From an uncultured Pelagibacteraceae bacterium (lineage in GTDB: Bacteria > Pseudomonadota > Alphaproteobacteria > Pelagibacterales > Pelagibacteraceae), in NCBI GenBank assembly GCA_902515985.1, contig CABXWY010000001.1, positions 101,477 through 165,476 on the forward strand: a DNA stretch of 64,000 nucleotides, written 5' to 3'. Under the pieces are notes generated by a model. That model searched no databases, was not told the origin of the DNA, and saw only the letters and a program-made list of their open reading frames with translations. This document shows positions 1 through 9,715 of this stretch, one piece after another. Every line of letters starts with the position of its first letter. Position 1 is the first letter of the stretch. The translations under genes and the position numbers were made by a program.

Positions 1-759
1 TTGAACTAAAGATGGATCATTAAAAGCTGAAAAAGATAACAAATTAAAAAAATTATTATCATCGGGAAAGAAATTAGACCCCATCATTGGCCAAGTGTTA
101 TAAACAGTGCCAGCATCCATGCCAGAAACAAAAGCCCCTATTGAAATTTGCGCATAAACAATGATTAAAAAGAAAAAGGATAAATTGTAATTAAGTTTAT
201 TTTTTTCCAAACTTTGATATTTAAGCTCAAGAAAATTCCATAAAATCAAAGAAATTATGAAAAAAGCAATCATTAAATGTAGTGCTAGTCTATAATGACT
301 AACATCAACTCTATCTACTAACCCACTAGAAACCATGTACCATCCTATAAAACCCTGAAAACAAATTAAAAAGAAAATTAGATATAATTTTAATAAAGTT
401 TTGAAACTAGTACGGTATGTGTAATAGATCAATGGAATTAAAAAAGAGATACCAATAAGCCTTCCTAAAAACCTATGTATCCATTCCCACCAAAAAATTA
501 TTTTAAATTCACTCATTGTCATATCGTAATTTTGCAATTCGAATTCAGGAATTTCTTTATATAAATCAAAATATCTATTCCAGTCGTTTTGATTAAGAGG
601 CGGCAGAAAGCCAGCAAACAACTCCCATTCAGTTATTGATAAACCAGAATCTGTTAGTCTAGTTAGACCACCAACTATTATCATGATGGCTATAATGAAA
701 AACATAAATAAAAGCCAGGAAGAAATACTATTTCTTAAATTAATATTATCTATATACAT
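1..759 (-). CDS. ctaA: Heme A synthase (CtaA/COX15), C-terminus beyond the window edge
   Basis: Manual translation from ATG at 759: MYIDNINLRNSISSWLLFMFFIIAIMIIVGGLTRLTDSGLSITEWELFAGFLPPLNQNDW...; GGLTRLTDSGLS motif of COX15/CtaA; open to window edge. Confidence 0.93.
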   Translation of the reverse strand, partial: MYIDNINLRNSISSWLLFMFFIIAIMIIVGGLTRLTDSGLSITEWELFAGFLPPLNQNDWNRYFDLYKEIPEFELQNYDMTMSEFKIIFWWEWIHRFLGRLIGISFLIPLIYYTYRTSFKTLLKLYLIFFLICFQGFIGWYMVSSGLVDRVDVSHYRLALHLMIAFFIISLILWNFLELKYQSLEKNKLNYNLSFFFLIIVYAQISIGAFVSGMDAGTVYNTWPMMGSNFFPDDNNFFNLLSFSAFNDPSLVQ

Positions 760-802
760 ATTAAAATAAATATATTAATTTTTGTTAAAACCAATTGAAT
801 AA

Positions 803-1093
803 ATGTCGCCAGAAAATAAAAAAAAACTCAATATACTCAGAAAAAAACTTGATAAAATAGATGACCGATTAATAGATATAATAAAAATTAGGACTAATTT
901 AGTTACAGAAGTGGTAAAACTTAAAGATTACAAAAATCAGATTATTGATAAAAAAAGAATATCAATAATTTTAAAAAAAATTAAGAAAAAATCAATTTCA
1001 AAGAGGATTGATCCACAAATAACAAATAGAATTTGGAAAAATATGATTTGGTCCTATATAAATTATGAGCGAAAAATATTTAAAAAGAAATAA
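803..1093 (+). CDS. Chorismate mutase type II (AroQ-like), monofunctional
   Basis: 96 aa helical protein, LRKKLDKIDDRLIDIIKIRTNLVTEVVKLK pattern typical of CM_2. Confidence 0.8.
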   Translation: MSPENKKKLNILRKKLDKIDDRLIDIIKIRTNLVTEVVKLKDYKNQIIDKKRISIILKKIKKKSISKRIDPQITNRIWKNMIWSYINYERKIFKKK

Positions 1094-1094
1094 A

Positions 1095-1286
1095 TTATTT
1101 ACTGTGTGGAGGTAATTTTTTTTCTACAAAAATTTCATGTTTTCGAGTTGATGGATTATACTTCCTTGCTTTTAATTTAACTTTTGCTTTTTCACCACCA
1201 GCAGGTTTTTTGACATAATAAAAAAAAGGACTATCAGGTTTAGCCTCAGGAACTAATCTTACTTTGACGTGAGTTTTCTTTGCCAT
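1095..1286 (-). CDS. rpmG: 50S ribosomal protein L33
   Basis: MAKKTHVKVRLVPEA...FFYYVKKP...KARKYNPSTRKHEIFVEKK; cysteine-free L33. Confidence 0.9.
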   Translation of the reverse strand: MAKKTHVKVRLVPEAKPDSPFFYYVKKPAGGEKAKVKLKARKYNPSTRKHEIFVEKKLPPHSK

Positions 1287-1297
1287 TTTATTTTATT

Positions 1298-1669
1298 TTA
1301 TTTTTTTAAATCTTTTAAAATATTTGAAATCTTAGTTAATCTATCTTTCAAAAATTTATTAGACATACTTATATGATCATCTGATCGATCGTCAAGGATT
1401 AATCTTTTATCGTTGAGAAGCTTTTTAACGCCTTTTATGGTCATACCTTTCTCTTTTAACAAATATTTAATTTCAACTAATAAATTGATAGTTTTTTTAT
1501 CGTAATACCTTCTACCATTATTTAAAAAGTAAGGTTTTAGTTGTTTAAATTCTTTCTCCCAGAATCTTAATATATAAGTATTTAATCGACCTGTTTTTTT
1601 ATTTTTTAAATTTAATAATTCAGCTACTTCTCCAATAGTTTTATATGCATTATTAGTCTTATTAATCAT
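1298..1669 (-). CDS. MerR-family transcriptional regulator
   Basis: YKTIGEVAELLNL..LRFWEKEFKQLKP..GRRYYDKKTINLLVEIKYLL winged-helix MerR pattern; next to himA as in other alphaproteobacteria. Confidence 0.88.
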   Translation of the reverse strand: MINKTNNAYKTIGEVAELLNLKNKKTGRLNTYILRFWEKEFKQLKPYFLNNGRRYYDKKTINLLVEIKYLLKEKGMTIKGVKKLLNDKRLILDDRSDDHISMSNKFLKDRLTKISNILKDLKK

Positions 1670-1955
1670 TATTATTGATATAATATTTAAATTCTTTTGA
1701 AGGTTTGAATAAAATAACGCTTCTTTCTGAAATTATTTTTTTTTGTTTTGTCTTAAAATTATATCCAGGACGACTTTTTTTATTTTTTAATATAAAAGTT
1801 CCAAAATTACTTATTTTTAGTTTTTTATATTTAATTAAATTTTCCATTATTACATCTAGAATGTCATCAAATAAATTTTCAGATACTTTTTTGGAGAAAC
1901 CTATCTGCATATAAATAGAATTAACTATATCTTTTTTTGTAAGATTAATTCTCAC
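1662..1955 (-). CDS. himA: Integration host factor alpha subunit (HU/IHF family)
   Basis: LTKKDIVNSIYMQIGFSK...LKISNFGTFILKNKKSRPGYNFKT HU/IHF fold; follows plsX. Confidence 0.87.
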   Translation of the reverse strand: MRINLTKKDIVNSIYMQIGFSKKVSENLFDDILDVIMENLIKYKKLKISNFGTFILKNKKSRPGYNFKTKQKKIISERSVILFKPSKEFKYYINNND

Positions 1956-2958
1956 TGTAAATATTGCCTTTTATTTTATTGATCAAATCACCTCTTACTA
2001 TTTTCTCGCATACTGATAATGAGTTCGAAAAGCCTATATAATCTGTTGATCCATGGCTTTTTACTACGGGAGAATCTAAACCAATAAAAATTGCTCCATT
2101 GTAAAGTCTTGGGTCTAATCTTTTTTTAAACGACTTTAAATTTAAATAATTTATTAAACCAGATAACTTGCCTAAAAAATTATTATTAAACATTTTTTTT
2201 AATTCATTAGTGATAAAGTTTGCTGTTCCTTCTGCTGTCTTAAGAGCTACATTACCTGTAAATCCATCTGAAACTATTACATTTACATTGCCATTCATTA
2301 AATCATTTCCCTCAATAAAACCTTCAAAATTAAATTGAGAACTTTTAATTTCATTCATTTTTTGATATGTGTTTTTAAGTACTTCGTTACCTTTCATTTC
2401 CTCTGATCCTATATTTAGTAATGCAACTTTAGCTTTTTCATTTGGATAAAGAGATTTAAATAAGGATGCTCCCATAATAGAAAAATCTATTAAATTTTTT
2501 TCATTACATTCTATATTTGCTCCAAGATCTAAAACAACGCTCATACCAGTTTTATTTGGCCATAATGCTGATAAAGCTGGTTTGTCAATATTTTCAATCA
2601 TTTTAAGATTAAGTTTTGATATAACTAACAATGCACCAGTGTTGCCTGCTGATATCACAATATCTGCCTTTCTTTCTTTTACACTTTCAATTGACAACCA
2701 CATACTTGTATCTTTTCCTCTTTTGGCTGCCTCTAATGGAGTGTCTTTTCCCTCAACTTTATTTTTTGTATGTATAATTTTATAGCATGATTTATTTAAT
2801 GATTTTGGTATATAAGTATCGATAATGTTTTTATCACCAAAAATTAAATATTTAACGTTTTTCGATTTTTTATTATGTTCATTAATACCTTCTAAAATCT
2901 TTTTCGGGGATCCGTCACCGCCCATTGCATCTACAGCAATCGTAATATTATTATCCAT
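1945..2958 (-). CDS. plsX: Phosphate acyltransferase PlsX
   Basis: ITIAVDAMGGDGSPKKILEG...SAGNTGALLVISKL...VSDGFTGNVALKTAEG. Confidence 0.97.
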   Translation of the reverse strand: MDNNITIAVDAMGGDGSPKKILEGINEHNKKSKNVKYLIFGDKNIIDTYIPKSLNKSCYKIIHTKNKVEGKDTPLEAAKRGKDTSMWLSIESVKERKADIVISAGNTGALLVISKLNLKMIENIDKPALSALWPNKTGMSVVLDLGANIECNEKNLIDFSIMGASLFKSLYPNEKAKVALLNIGSEEMKGNEVLKNTYQKMNEIKSSQFNFEGFIEGNDLMNGNVNVIVSDGFTGNVALKTAEGTANFITNELKKMFNNNFLGKLSGLINYLNLKSFKKRLDPRLYNGAIFIGLDSPVVKSHGSTDYIGFSNSLSVCEKIVRGDLINKIKGNIYSEN

Positions 2959-2976
2959 TAATAAATTATAAATTAT

Positions 2977-3156
2977 TTATTCTTTAGGGTCTAAAACTTG
3001 TCTTCCTTTATACATGCCAGTTTTTAAATCTAAATGGTGAGATAGACGATATTCTCCACTTTTTTTGTCTTCAATAATATTCTTTGAGGAGACCTTTATA
3101 TGTGATCTTCTTTTGCCTGCTCTAGATTTTGAGGTTTTGCGTTTTGGTACAGCCAT
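2977..3156 (-). CDS. rpmF: 50S ribosomal protein L32 (59 aa; below the length cutoff of the ORF track)
   Basis: Manual translation: [59 protein letters not shown]. Confidence 0.95.
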   Translation of the reverse strand: MAVPKRKTSKSRAGKRRSHIKVSSKNIIEDKKSGEYRLSHHLDLKTGMYKGRQVLDPKE

Positions 3157-3158
3157 AA

Positions 3159-3635
3159 TTAAATTTTTAAATTAATTACACCGTTTATGAAGGAATTAAA
3201 AGATTTATTTTTTAGAAAAATACTATATTTATCGAAATATTTTATCAAATTGCTAACATCACCATCATAATTAAAAAAACTTTCAAAAATTTGATTTTTT
3301 TCCAATGAACTAAGATTATCCCAATTTTCTATTTTTTCTAATATTGAGTAGAGAGAATTTACATAAGTTTTCATTTTTTTATTTATAGATGCGTCTCCAT
3401 ATCCAATTTCTCTGATACTAATTTCAAGTTCTTTAAAAATATAATCAAAAATATCTTGTAATATTTCTTTTTTTTGAGTTTTTTTATATTCTTTTAAAAA
3501 AAAACCAAAATGAAATAAAAAGATTAATAGTCTATCTGAGAATGTATCCTTTTCTGTAAAAATTGAAAAAATTGATTTATTTCTAGAGAATTTAATCAAA
3601 TTGTTATAGATATTAATATAATTTTTTTTGGTCAT
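3159..3635 (-). CDS. Ubiquinol-cytochrome c chaperone family protein (CBP3/UQCC1-like)
   Basis: [19 protein letters not shown]...[36 protein letters not shown] typical of the ubiquinol-cyt c chaperone family. Confidence 0.82.
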   Translation of the reverse strand: MTKKNYINIYNNLIKFSRNKSIFSIFTEKDTFSDRLLIFLFHFGFFLKEYKKTQKKEILQDIFDYIFKELEISIREIGYGDASINKKMKTYVNSLYSILEKIENWDNLSSLEKNQIFESFFNYDGDVSNLIKYFDKYSIFLKNKSFNSFINGVINLKI

Positions 3636-4092
3636 GAAATTTTTAATTTATATTTTTTCATTTATTTTTATTTTAAGTTGTTCATTTAATAAAGTAGTTA
3701 AACATCACGGGGTTCATTTTTTAGAGAAAAAACATCAAAAATTGACAATAAATACTACGAATAAAAATGATATAATAAAATTACTAGGGGAACCATCTAC
3801 AAAAAGCTCCTTTGATAATGATTTATGGATATATATAGAAAGAAAAATTTCGACAGGTAAGTTATATTATCTTGGAAAAGAGAAATTGATAGTGAATAAT
3901 GTTTTGGTGCTTGAATTAAATAGTATGGGATTATTAGCTAAAAAAAAATTATATAAAAAAGAAGATATGACAAATTTAGAATTTGCACAGAACTCGACTG
4001 ACCCTGTTTACAGAAAAAGATCTTTCGTTTATGATTTTTTATCTAGTATGAGGCAAAAAATTAATGACCCGTTAGGTAAAAGAAAAAAATAA
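3634..4092 (+). CDS. bamE: BamE/SmpA-like outer membrane lipoprotein (assembly factor); ATG 3634 preferred over the track start 3628
   Basis: Signal peptide plus lipobox [46 protein letters not shown] BamE pattern. Confidence 0.85.
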   Translation: MKFLIYIFSFIFILSCSFNKVVKHHGVHFLEKKHQKLTINTTNKNDIIKLLGEPSTKSSFDNDLWIYIERKISTGKLYYLGKEKLIVNNVLVLELNSMGLLAKKKLYKKEDMTNLEFAQNSTDPVYRKRSFVYDFLSSMRQKINDPLGKRKK

Positions 4093-4103
4093 ATTAGCTG
4101 ATA

Positions 4104-6209
4104 TCAACCAGCAATTACAGCTAGAAGAAGTAATGCAACAATATTTGTTATTTTAATCATTGGGTTTACAGCGGGTCCCGCAGTATCTTTATAAGGATCC
4201 CCTACTGTGTCTCCAGTAACTGCTGCTTTGTGAGCCTCTGAACCTTTTCCTCCAAAATTTCCATCTTCAATATATTTTTTGGCATTATCCCATGCGCCAC
4301 CGCCCGCAGTCATGGATATTGCAACAAAAAGTCCTGTAATAATTACTCCTAAAAGCATTGCACCAACTGACGATAGTGCTGCAACTTGTCCGCCGATTGG
4401 TAAAATTATAAAGTAAAGAAGTATTGGTGATAATACTGGAAGTAACGATGGTATAATCATTTCTTTTATTGCAGCTTTAGTTAATAAATCAACTAACTTT
4501 CCATAATCTGGTTTTGATTTTCTTTTCATTATTCCTGGAATTTTTTTAAATTGTCTTCTTACTTCAATAACTACAGCACCTCCAGCTCTACCTACGGCTT
4601 GCATACCCATTGAACCAAATAAGTATGGAAGCATACCTCCAACCAATAGTCCAACAACTACAAATGGATTAGATAAATCAAATGTAACCACTATACCTTC
4701 GAGTTGCGACCCAGCAATTTTTGAGAAATGTTTTATATCTTCAGTATATGCGGCAAATAAAACTAGAGCACCTAATCCGGCAGACCCTATTGCATAACCT
4801 TTTGTAACTGCCTTTGTAGTATTTCCAACAGCATCCAACGCGTCAGTAGTTTTTCTAACATTTTTTGGTAGATTCGACATTTCAGCTATACCACCTGCAT
4901 TGTCAGTTACTGGGCCATATGCATCTAAGGCAACCACCATCCCAGCCAAAGCTAGCATTGTAGTAACAGCTATTGCTATACCAAATAAACCAGCTATATA
5001 ATTTGTTAAAAGAATTCCACTTACAATAATTAATGCAGGGATTGCTGTGGCTTCCATTGATACTGCTAGACCTTGTATAACATTGGTACCATGACCTGTT
5101 GTTGATGATGATGCAACACTTTTCACTGGTCTATAATTAGTTCCAGTATAATATTCGGTAACCCATATTAGTAATCCAGTTATTGCCAAACCTATTACTC
5201 CACAAAGATATAAACTCATACCTGTAAATGATTTATCAGATACAATATAAGTATTTTCTAAACCTAAAACATAATCTGTTATTGGGTATAAAATTACTAA
5301 TGATGTAATTGCTGTTACTATGAAACCTTTATACAAAGCAGCCATAATATTTTTTGATTTACCTAGTTTAACAAAATACGTTCCAATGATAGATGTTAAT
5401 ATACAGGCACCACCAATAGATAAAGGGTAAACCATCATATTAAGATCACCATGAAAGAATATTGATGATAAGACCATAGTAGCAACAATTGTAACAGCAT
5501 ATGTCTCGAATAAATCTGCAGCCATACCTGCGCAGTCACCCACGTTATCACCGACATTATCCGCAATTACTGCTGGATTTCTTGGATCATCCTCAGGAAT
5601 ACCGGCTTCAACTTTACCTACTAGATCTGCACCCACATCTGCTCCTTTAGTAAATATACCGCCTCCAAGTCTTGCAAAAATTGAAATTAAAGATGCACCA
5701 AAACCTAAAGCTACAAGAGCATTAACGATTTCTCTTTCGTCTATACCAAATGATAATAATAAGTAATAATAGACGGAAATAGATAATAAGGCTAAACCAG
5801 CCACTAACATCCCTGTGACAGCTCCAGATTTAAAAGCTATTGAAAGGCCTTGGTGTAAACCTTTTCGAGAAGCTTCAGCAGTTCTTACATTTGCTTGGAC
5901 TGATACTAGCATTCCTACATAACCGGCTATTCCTGACAATGCAGCTCCAATTAAGTATCCTAATCCAACTAGGATGCTAAATGCTAAACTAATAATAACT
6001 AACACAACAACACCAACAATTGCTATTGTTTTGTATTGTCGATTTAAATAAGCCTTGGCTCCAACCTGTATTGCTGATGCAATTTCTTGCATTTTAGAAT
6101 TACCAGCACTGGAATTTAAAATATTCTTTCCTGTGAAAAATCCATAAACGATTGATAATAAGCCTGATAAAATTATTAATTGTAGTATGTTTGAAGCTGA
6201 GTCTTCCAT
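4104..6209 (-). CDS. hppA: Membrane-bound proton-translocating pyrophosphatase
   Basis: [90 protein letters not shown]. Confidence 0.98.
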   Translation of the reverse strand: MEDSASNILQLIILSGLLSIVYGFFTGKNILNSSAGNSKMQEIASAIQVGAKAYLNRQYKTIAIVGVVVLVIISLAFSILVGLGYLIGAALSGIAGYVGMLVSVQANVRTAEASRKGLHQGLSIAFKSGAVTGMLVAGLALLSISVYYYLLLSFGIDEREIVNALVALGFGASLISIFARLGGGIFTKGADVGADLVGKVEAGIPEDDPRNPAVIADNVGDNVGDCAGMAADLFETYAVTIVATMVLSSIFFHGDLNMMVYPLSIGGACILTSIIGTYFVKLGKSKNIMAALYKGFIVTAITSLVILYPITDYVLGLENTYIVSDKSFTGMSLYLCGVIGLAITGLLIWVTEYYTGTNYRPVKSVASSSTTGHGTNVIQGLAVSMEATAIPALIIVSGILLTNYIAGLFGIAIAVTTMLALAGMVVALDAYGPVTDNAGGIAEMSNLPKNVRKTTDALDAVGNTTKAVTKGYAIGSAGLGALVLFAAYTEDIKHFSKIAGSQLEGIVVTFDLSNPFVVVGLLVGGMLPYLFGSMGMQAVGRAGGAVVIEVRRQFKKIPGIMKRKSKPDYGKLVDLLTKAAIKEMIIPSLLPVLSPILLYFIILPIGGQVAALSSVGAMLLGVIITGLFVAISMTAGGGAWDNAKKYIEDGNFGGKGSEAHKAAVTGDTVGDPYKDTAGPAVNPMIKITNIVALLLLAVIAG

Positions 6210-6292
6210 AAGTCCTTTTAATTATTAGTTAGTTAGTAAGTGTTAAAATGCGGACATTACAAAAAAAAGGGCAAAAGGCAATATTTAACTTT

Positions 6293-7252
6293 CTAAAACT
6301 TATGTGAATATCCTTTAAAATTCGATAATTTTAATGATTTATTGCCCTCTTTTAACAAATTTTTTTTATAACCATCATTGATTTTGCCAATAATAGTAAC
6401 TTTTTGGTTTAACTTATTGGCAATAGTTCTAATTTTCAATCTATTTTTTTTAGATGAGGTAAATAATATTTGATAATCGTCACCATTAAATACTAATTTA
6501 TTTTTAGATTTATTATGCTTTTTTAGATAATTATTTAATTTTTTTGAAATTGGAATTTTATCAACATCAATATAAAAAGATAATTTTTGAGAGTTTATTA
6601 ATCTCATCATATCAGAAATTAATCCATCTGAAATATCAATAGAAGTATTTGCAAAACTAAATAGATACTTTGAAAAATTGTAAGGAATATCAGGGCAATA
6701 GTATTTGTTTATAAAATATTTTTTTAATTTTTCCTTCATACCATATTCTTTCTGCAAAACTTTAAGTCCTATAAAACTATCACCAATATTACCTGTAACG
6801 TAAATATCATCATTTTTTTTTGCTTTGTTTCTTTCTATGATTTTTTTTGCAAAGCCTATTGTAGTAACAGAAAATGAGGGAATTTTTGAATAAACCGTGT
6901 CACCACCTCCAATTTCAATTGAATATTTTTTTTGTTCCTCTTTTAAGGATTTAGAGATTAGATAAAGATTTTTTTTAGTAAAAGTTTGCTTATTTCCACC
7001 ACCTGATAAGAAATAGTATTTTGGTTTAACTCCTTTACATATCAGATCTGATAATGAAGACCTTATAATTTTCTTTGCTATATAATATGGATATTTAAAT
7101 CCCAAGAAATGTATACCAGAATTGTATGTATCTAAAGATATAACAACTCCTTTTTTTTTATCAAAAAAAACATCATCATTTAGTTTTTTTGCAGAGGGAT
7201 TTTTTTTAGTAAGGGACTTAAAATAATTATTTATTATTTTAAACTCATTCAT
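6293..7252 (-). CDS. thiL: Thiamine-monophosphate kinase (start at MNEFKII preferred; track ORF extends to 7285)
   Basis: DTYNSGIHF...RSSLSDLICKGVKPKYYFLS...GGDTVYSKIPSFSVTTIG...SIDISDGLISDM. Confidence 0.9.
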   Translation of the reverse strand: MNEFKIINNYFKSLTKKNPSAKKLNDDVFFDKKKGVVISLDTYNSGIHFLGFKYPYYIAKKIIRSSLSDLICKGVKPKYYFLSGGGNKQTFTKKNLYLISKSLKEEQKKYSIEIGGGDTVYSKIPSFSVTTIGFAKKIIERNKAKKNDDIYVTGNIGDSFIGLKVLQKEYGMKEKLKKYFINKYYCPDIPYNFSKYLFSFANTSIDISDGLISDMMRLINSQKLSFYIDVDKIPISKKLNNYLKKHNKSKNKLVFNGDDYQILFTSSKKNRLKIRTIANKLNQKVTIIGKINDGYKKNLLKEGNKSLKLSNFKGYSHKF

Positions 7253-7646
7253 AATTTTTTCTAATATTTTTACCAAGTTTATCAATAATTGAATGTAAAT
7301 ACTTAATTTGTGAAGGATCTAAAAAAAAATTTGATGCATTTAAATATTCTTTTATAATAATTTTCATAGGTGTTTTGGATTTATATAAAAACTCAAAAAT
7401 TGCTGCTTTAATAATAACTATGAATATTTTATCCAACTTTTTTAAATTATAATTTTTTTCTAAAACTATAAGTTCTTCTTTGATGACGTCATCTCTTTCA
7501 ATTGTTCCAAATACTACATCTTTAATAAATTTTTTAAATCGATGTTTTGGAAATGATAGTAGCTCATCATTATTAAAAATCTTTCCATATAATTTTTGTA
7601 TAATTATTACTCTAGTGTTAACAATCCTGTTTTTTTTATCTGTCAT
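7245..7646 (-). CDS. nusB: Transcription antitermination factor NusB
   Basis: RVIIIQKLYGKI...IVIIKAAIFEFLYKSKTPMKIIIKEYLNASNFF; position between ribH and thiL. Confidence 0.85.
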   Translation of the reverse strand: MTDKKNRIVNTRVIIIQKLYGKIFNNDELLSFPKHRFKKFIKDVVFGTIERDDVIKEELIVLEKNYNLKKLDKIFIVIIKAAIFEFLYKSKTPMKIIIKEYLNASNFFLDPSQIKYLHSIIDKLGKNIRKNYE

Positions 7647-7649
7647 AGA

Positions 7650-8036
7650 TTATTGATTCAAAACAGAAATAATAGCGCTAGATGCCTCGAGGCCTTTTTT
7701 AACTCTAGCTTTGGCTTGCCTCATGTTCAAACATGTTAGGATTCCATTTCCAACAGGTTTGTTACTATTAATGGACAATTGCATGATCGCATCAGTTGAT
7801 GCAGATGAAATAAAATCAAAATGTGGTGTTTGACCTTTTATAACACATCCTAATGCCAAGAAAGCATCAAATCTTCTTATATTTTTTGAGATAGTAACTG
7901 GGATTTCGAATACACCTGGAACTTTTATAACTGAGATTGAGTATGAACCTTTTAATTTTGATTGAGCTGATTTTAAAAGACCACTTGATATATTCTTGTA
8001 GTAATCCGCTACAACTATCAAGATTTTTTTTTTCAT
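7650..8036 (-). CDS. ribH: 6,7-dimethyl-8-ribityllumazine synthase
   Basis: KVPGVFEIPVTI...FDAFLALGCVIKGQTPHFDFIS...PVGNGILTCLNMRQA. Confidence 0.95.
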   Translation of the reverse strand: MKKKILIVVADYYKNISSGLLKSAQSKLKGSYSISVIKVPGVFEIPVTISKNIRRFDAFLALGCVIKGQTPHFDFISSASTDAIMQLSINSNKPVGNGILTCLNMRQAKARVKKGLEASSAIISVLNQ

Positions 8037-9133
8037 TTTATAATTTCCTGTCTAATTATTCTAAGCCCAAAACCCTCTAAACTCACTATTTTTTTTTGGG
8101 ATCTGGTTACTAAAATCATATTTTTAATATTCAATGATTTGATAATTTGGGCACCAATACCATAATTTCTGATCAACTTGTCAGAACTTTTGTGATTTTT
8201 ATTAGATTTGTATGCGGTAAGGGTTTGCGAAACAGATTTTAAATTTGTATCTTTAATAAATATCAAAACACAATTATTAAAGTTTTTAAAATATTTAATA
8301 GTTTTATTAAATAAATCTGGAAATTTTTTACCCATTAAGTAATTTCTCACTAAATTTGACGAAATAACCCTAACCCTGATTTTTTTTCTTGCTAATATTC
8401 TACCTTTTATTAAAGCAAAATTCTCAGATCCATCGAGAATATTTTCAAATATTTTTATTTTGTATTTTTGATTTTGAATTTTAATTGTATCAGTTTTTTT
8501 AAGTTTAACTAATTTTTCAACTTTTAATCTATGTGCAATTAAATCATCTATTCTACCAATTTTTAATTTATGATTATTTGCAAAATCAATTAATTCTTTG
8601 CCTTTTGCCATTTTACCTTTATCATTCATTATCTCACAAATGACACCTGAGGGGTTTTTTTTTGCAAGTTTTGAAATATCAACAGACCCTTCTGTATGAC
8701 CAGCCCTAACTAATACGCCACCTTCTTTAGCAATAATTGGGAATATGTGTCCGGGAGAAACAATCTCTTTTTTTTTTACATTATTCTTAATTGCAGTTTT
8801 TATTGTAACGTATCTATCTTTTGCTGAAATTCCTGTAGTAACACCTTTCTTTGCTTCTATTGAGACAGTAAATGCAGTTTGATTTCTAGATTTATTTACA
8901 GGCGACATTAGTGATAAGTTTAATTTTTTAGCTTGCTTACCAGTAAGTGCTAAACATATTAATCCCCTACCATATCTCGCCATAAAGTTTATTTTTTTTG
9001 CTGTAATATTAGAGGCAGGCACAACTAAATCTCCCTCATTTTCTCTATTTTCATCATCAACAAGAATATACATTTCTCCTTTTTTTGCTGCATTTATAAT
9101 TTTTTCAATTTTAGTGAAACTATTTTTTTTCAT
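8033..9133 (-). CDS. ribB: 3,4-dihydroxy-2-butanone-4-phosphate synthase fused to a degenerate GTP cyclohydrolase II-like domain (RibBA/RibBX)
   Basis: YILVDDENRENEGDLVVPA...HIFPIIAKEGGVLVRAGHTEGSVD; C-terminal half keeps IRNYGIGAQIIKSLNI but lacks the zinc cysteines. Confidence 0.93.
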   Translation of the reverse strand: MKKNSFTKIEKIINAAKKGEMYILVDDENRENEGDLVVPASNITAKKINFMARYGRGLICLALTGKQAKKLNLSLMSPVNKSRNQTAFTVSIEAKKGVTTGISAKDRYVTIKTAIKNNVKKKEIVSPGHIFPIIAKEGGVLVRAGHTEGSVDISKLAKKNPSGVICEIMNDKGKMAKGKELIDFANNHKLKIGRIDDLIAHRLKVEKLVKLKKTDTIKIQNQKYKIKIFENILDGSENFALIKGRILARKKIRVRVISSNLVRNYLMGKKFPDLFNKTIKYFKNFNNCVLIFIKDTNLKSVSQTLTAYKSNKNHKSSDKLIRNYGIGAQIIKSLNIKNMILVTRSQKKIVSLEGFGLRIIRQEIIK

Positions 9134-9713
9134 TTATAAATTTTTTTATATATTTAGATAAAATATCAATTTCTATATTTACAATATCATTTTTTTTTAA
9201 ATCTTTAAGATTAGTAAGTTTTAAAGTGTGAGGTATTGCCCATATTTGAAAACCATTGCTAGTAATCTTTGAAATAGTCAAAGAAACACCATTAATCAGT
9301 ATAGAGGCCTTTTCAATTAGATATTTTTTAAATTTTTTATTTATTAAAAAATTGTATATGGATGATTTATCGACATAAGAAATTTTACTAACTTTTGCTA
9401 CTGTATCAACATGGCCTTGACAAATATGACCTGAAATTTTTTGGCCGTGTTTCATTGGTAGTTCAAGATTAATAATATCATTTATCTTAATTTTATTAAA
9501 TTTAGACCTGTTAATAGTTTCTTTTGAAAGATAAAATTCTAAAATATCCTTTTTTATTGAGATTAATGTCAAACAGACACCATCGCAGCATACAGAAATA
9601 CCCAAATCCTTTGTGGTTAGTTTTAAATTTGACTTTAAAAAAAGATTAAAACCCTTTTTCGTGGAGGCTATTTTTTTTATTTTACCTTGATTAAAAATTA
9701 TTCCATTAAACAT
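9120..9713 (-). CDS. ribE: Riboflavin synthase alpha chain
   Basis: MFNGIIFNQGKI...CCDGVCLTLI...KISGHICQGHVDTVAKV...LINGVSLTISKI. Confidence 0.95.
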   Translation of the reverse strand: MFNGIIFNQGKIKKIASTKKGFNLFLKSNLKLTTKDLGISVCCDGVCLTLISIKKDILEFYLSKETINRSKFNKIKINDIINLELPMKHGQKISGHICQGHVDTVAKVSKISYVDKSSIYNFLINKKFKKYLIEKASILINGVSLTISKITSNGFQIWAIPHTLKLTNLKDLKKNDIVNIEIDILSKYIKKFINEKK

Positions 9714-9715
9714 AT

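Noticed and set aside
6225-6236. TTAG x3 tandem in the hppA leader
   Set aside because: Only three short units in AT-rich DNA; no evidence of function.
6210-6292. Possible riboswitch or terminator between thiL and hppA (GGGCAAAAGGCA stretch)
   Set aside because: GGGC and GGCA arms are direct, not inverted, so no hairpin forms; no known riboswitch motif recognised.
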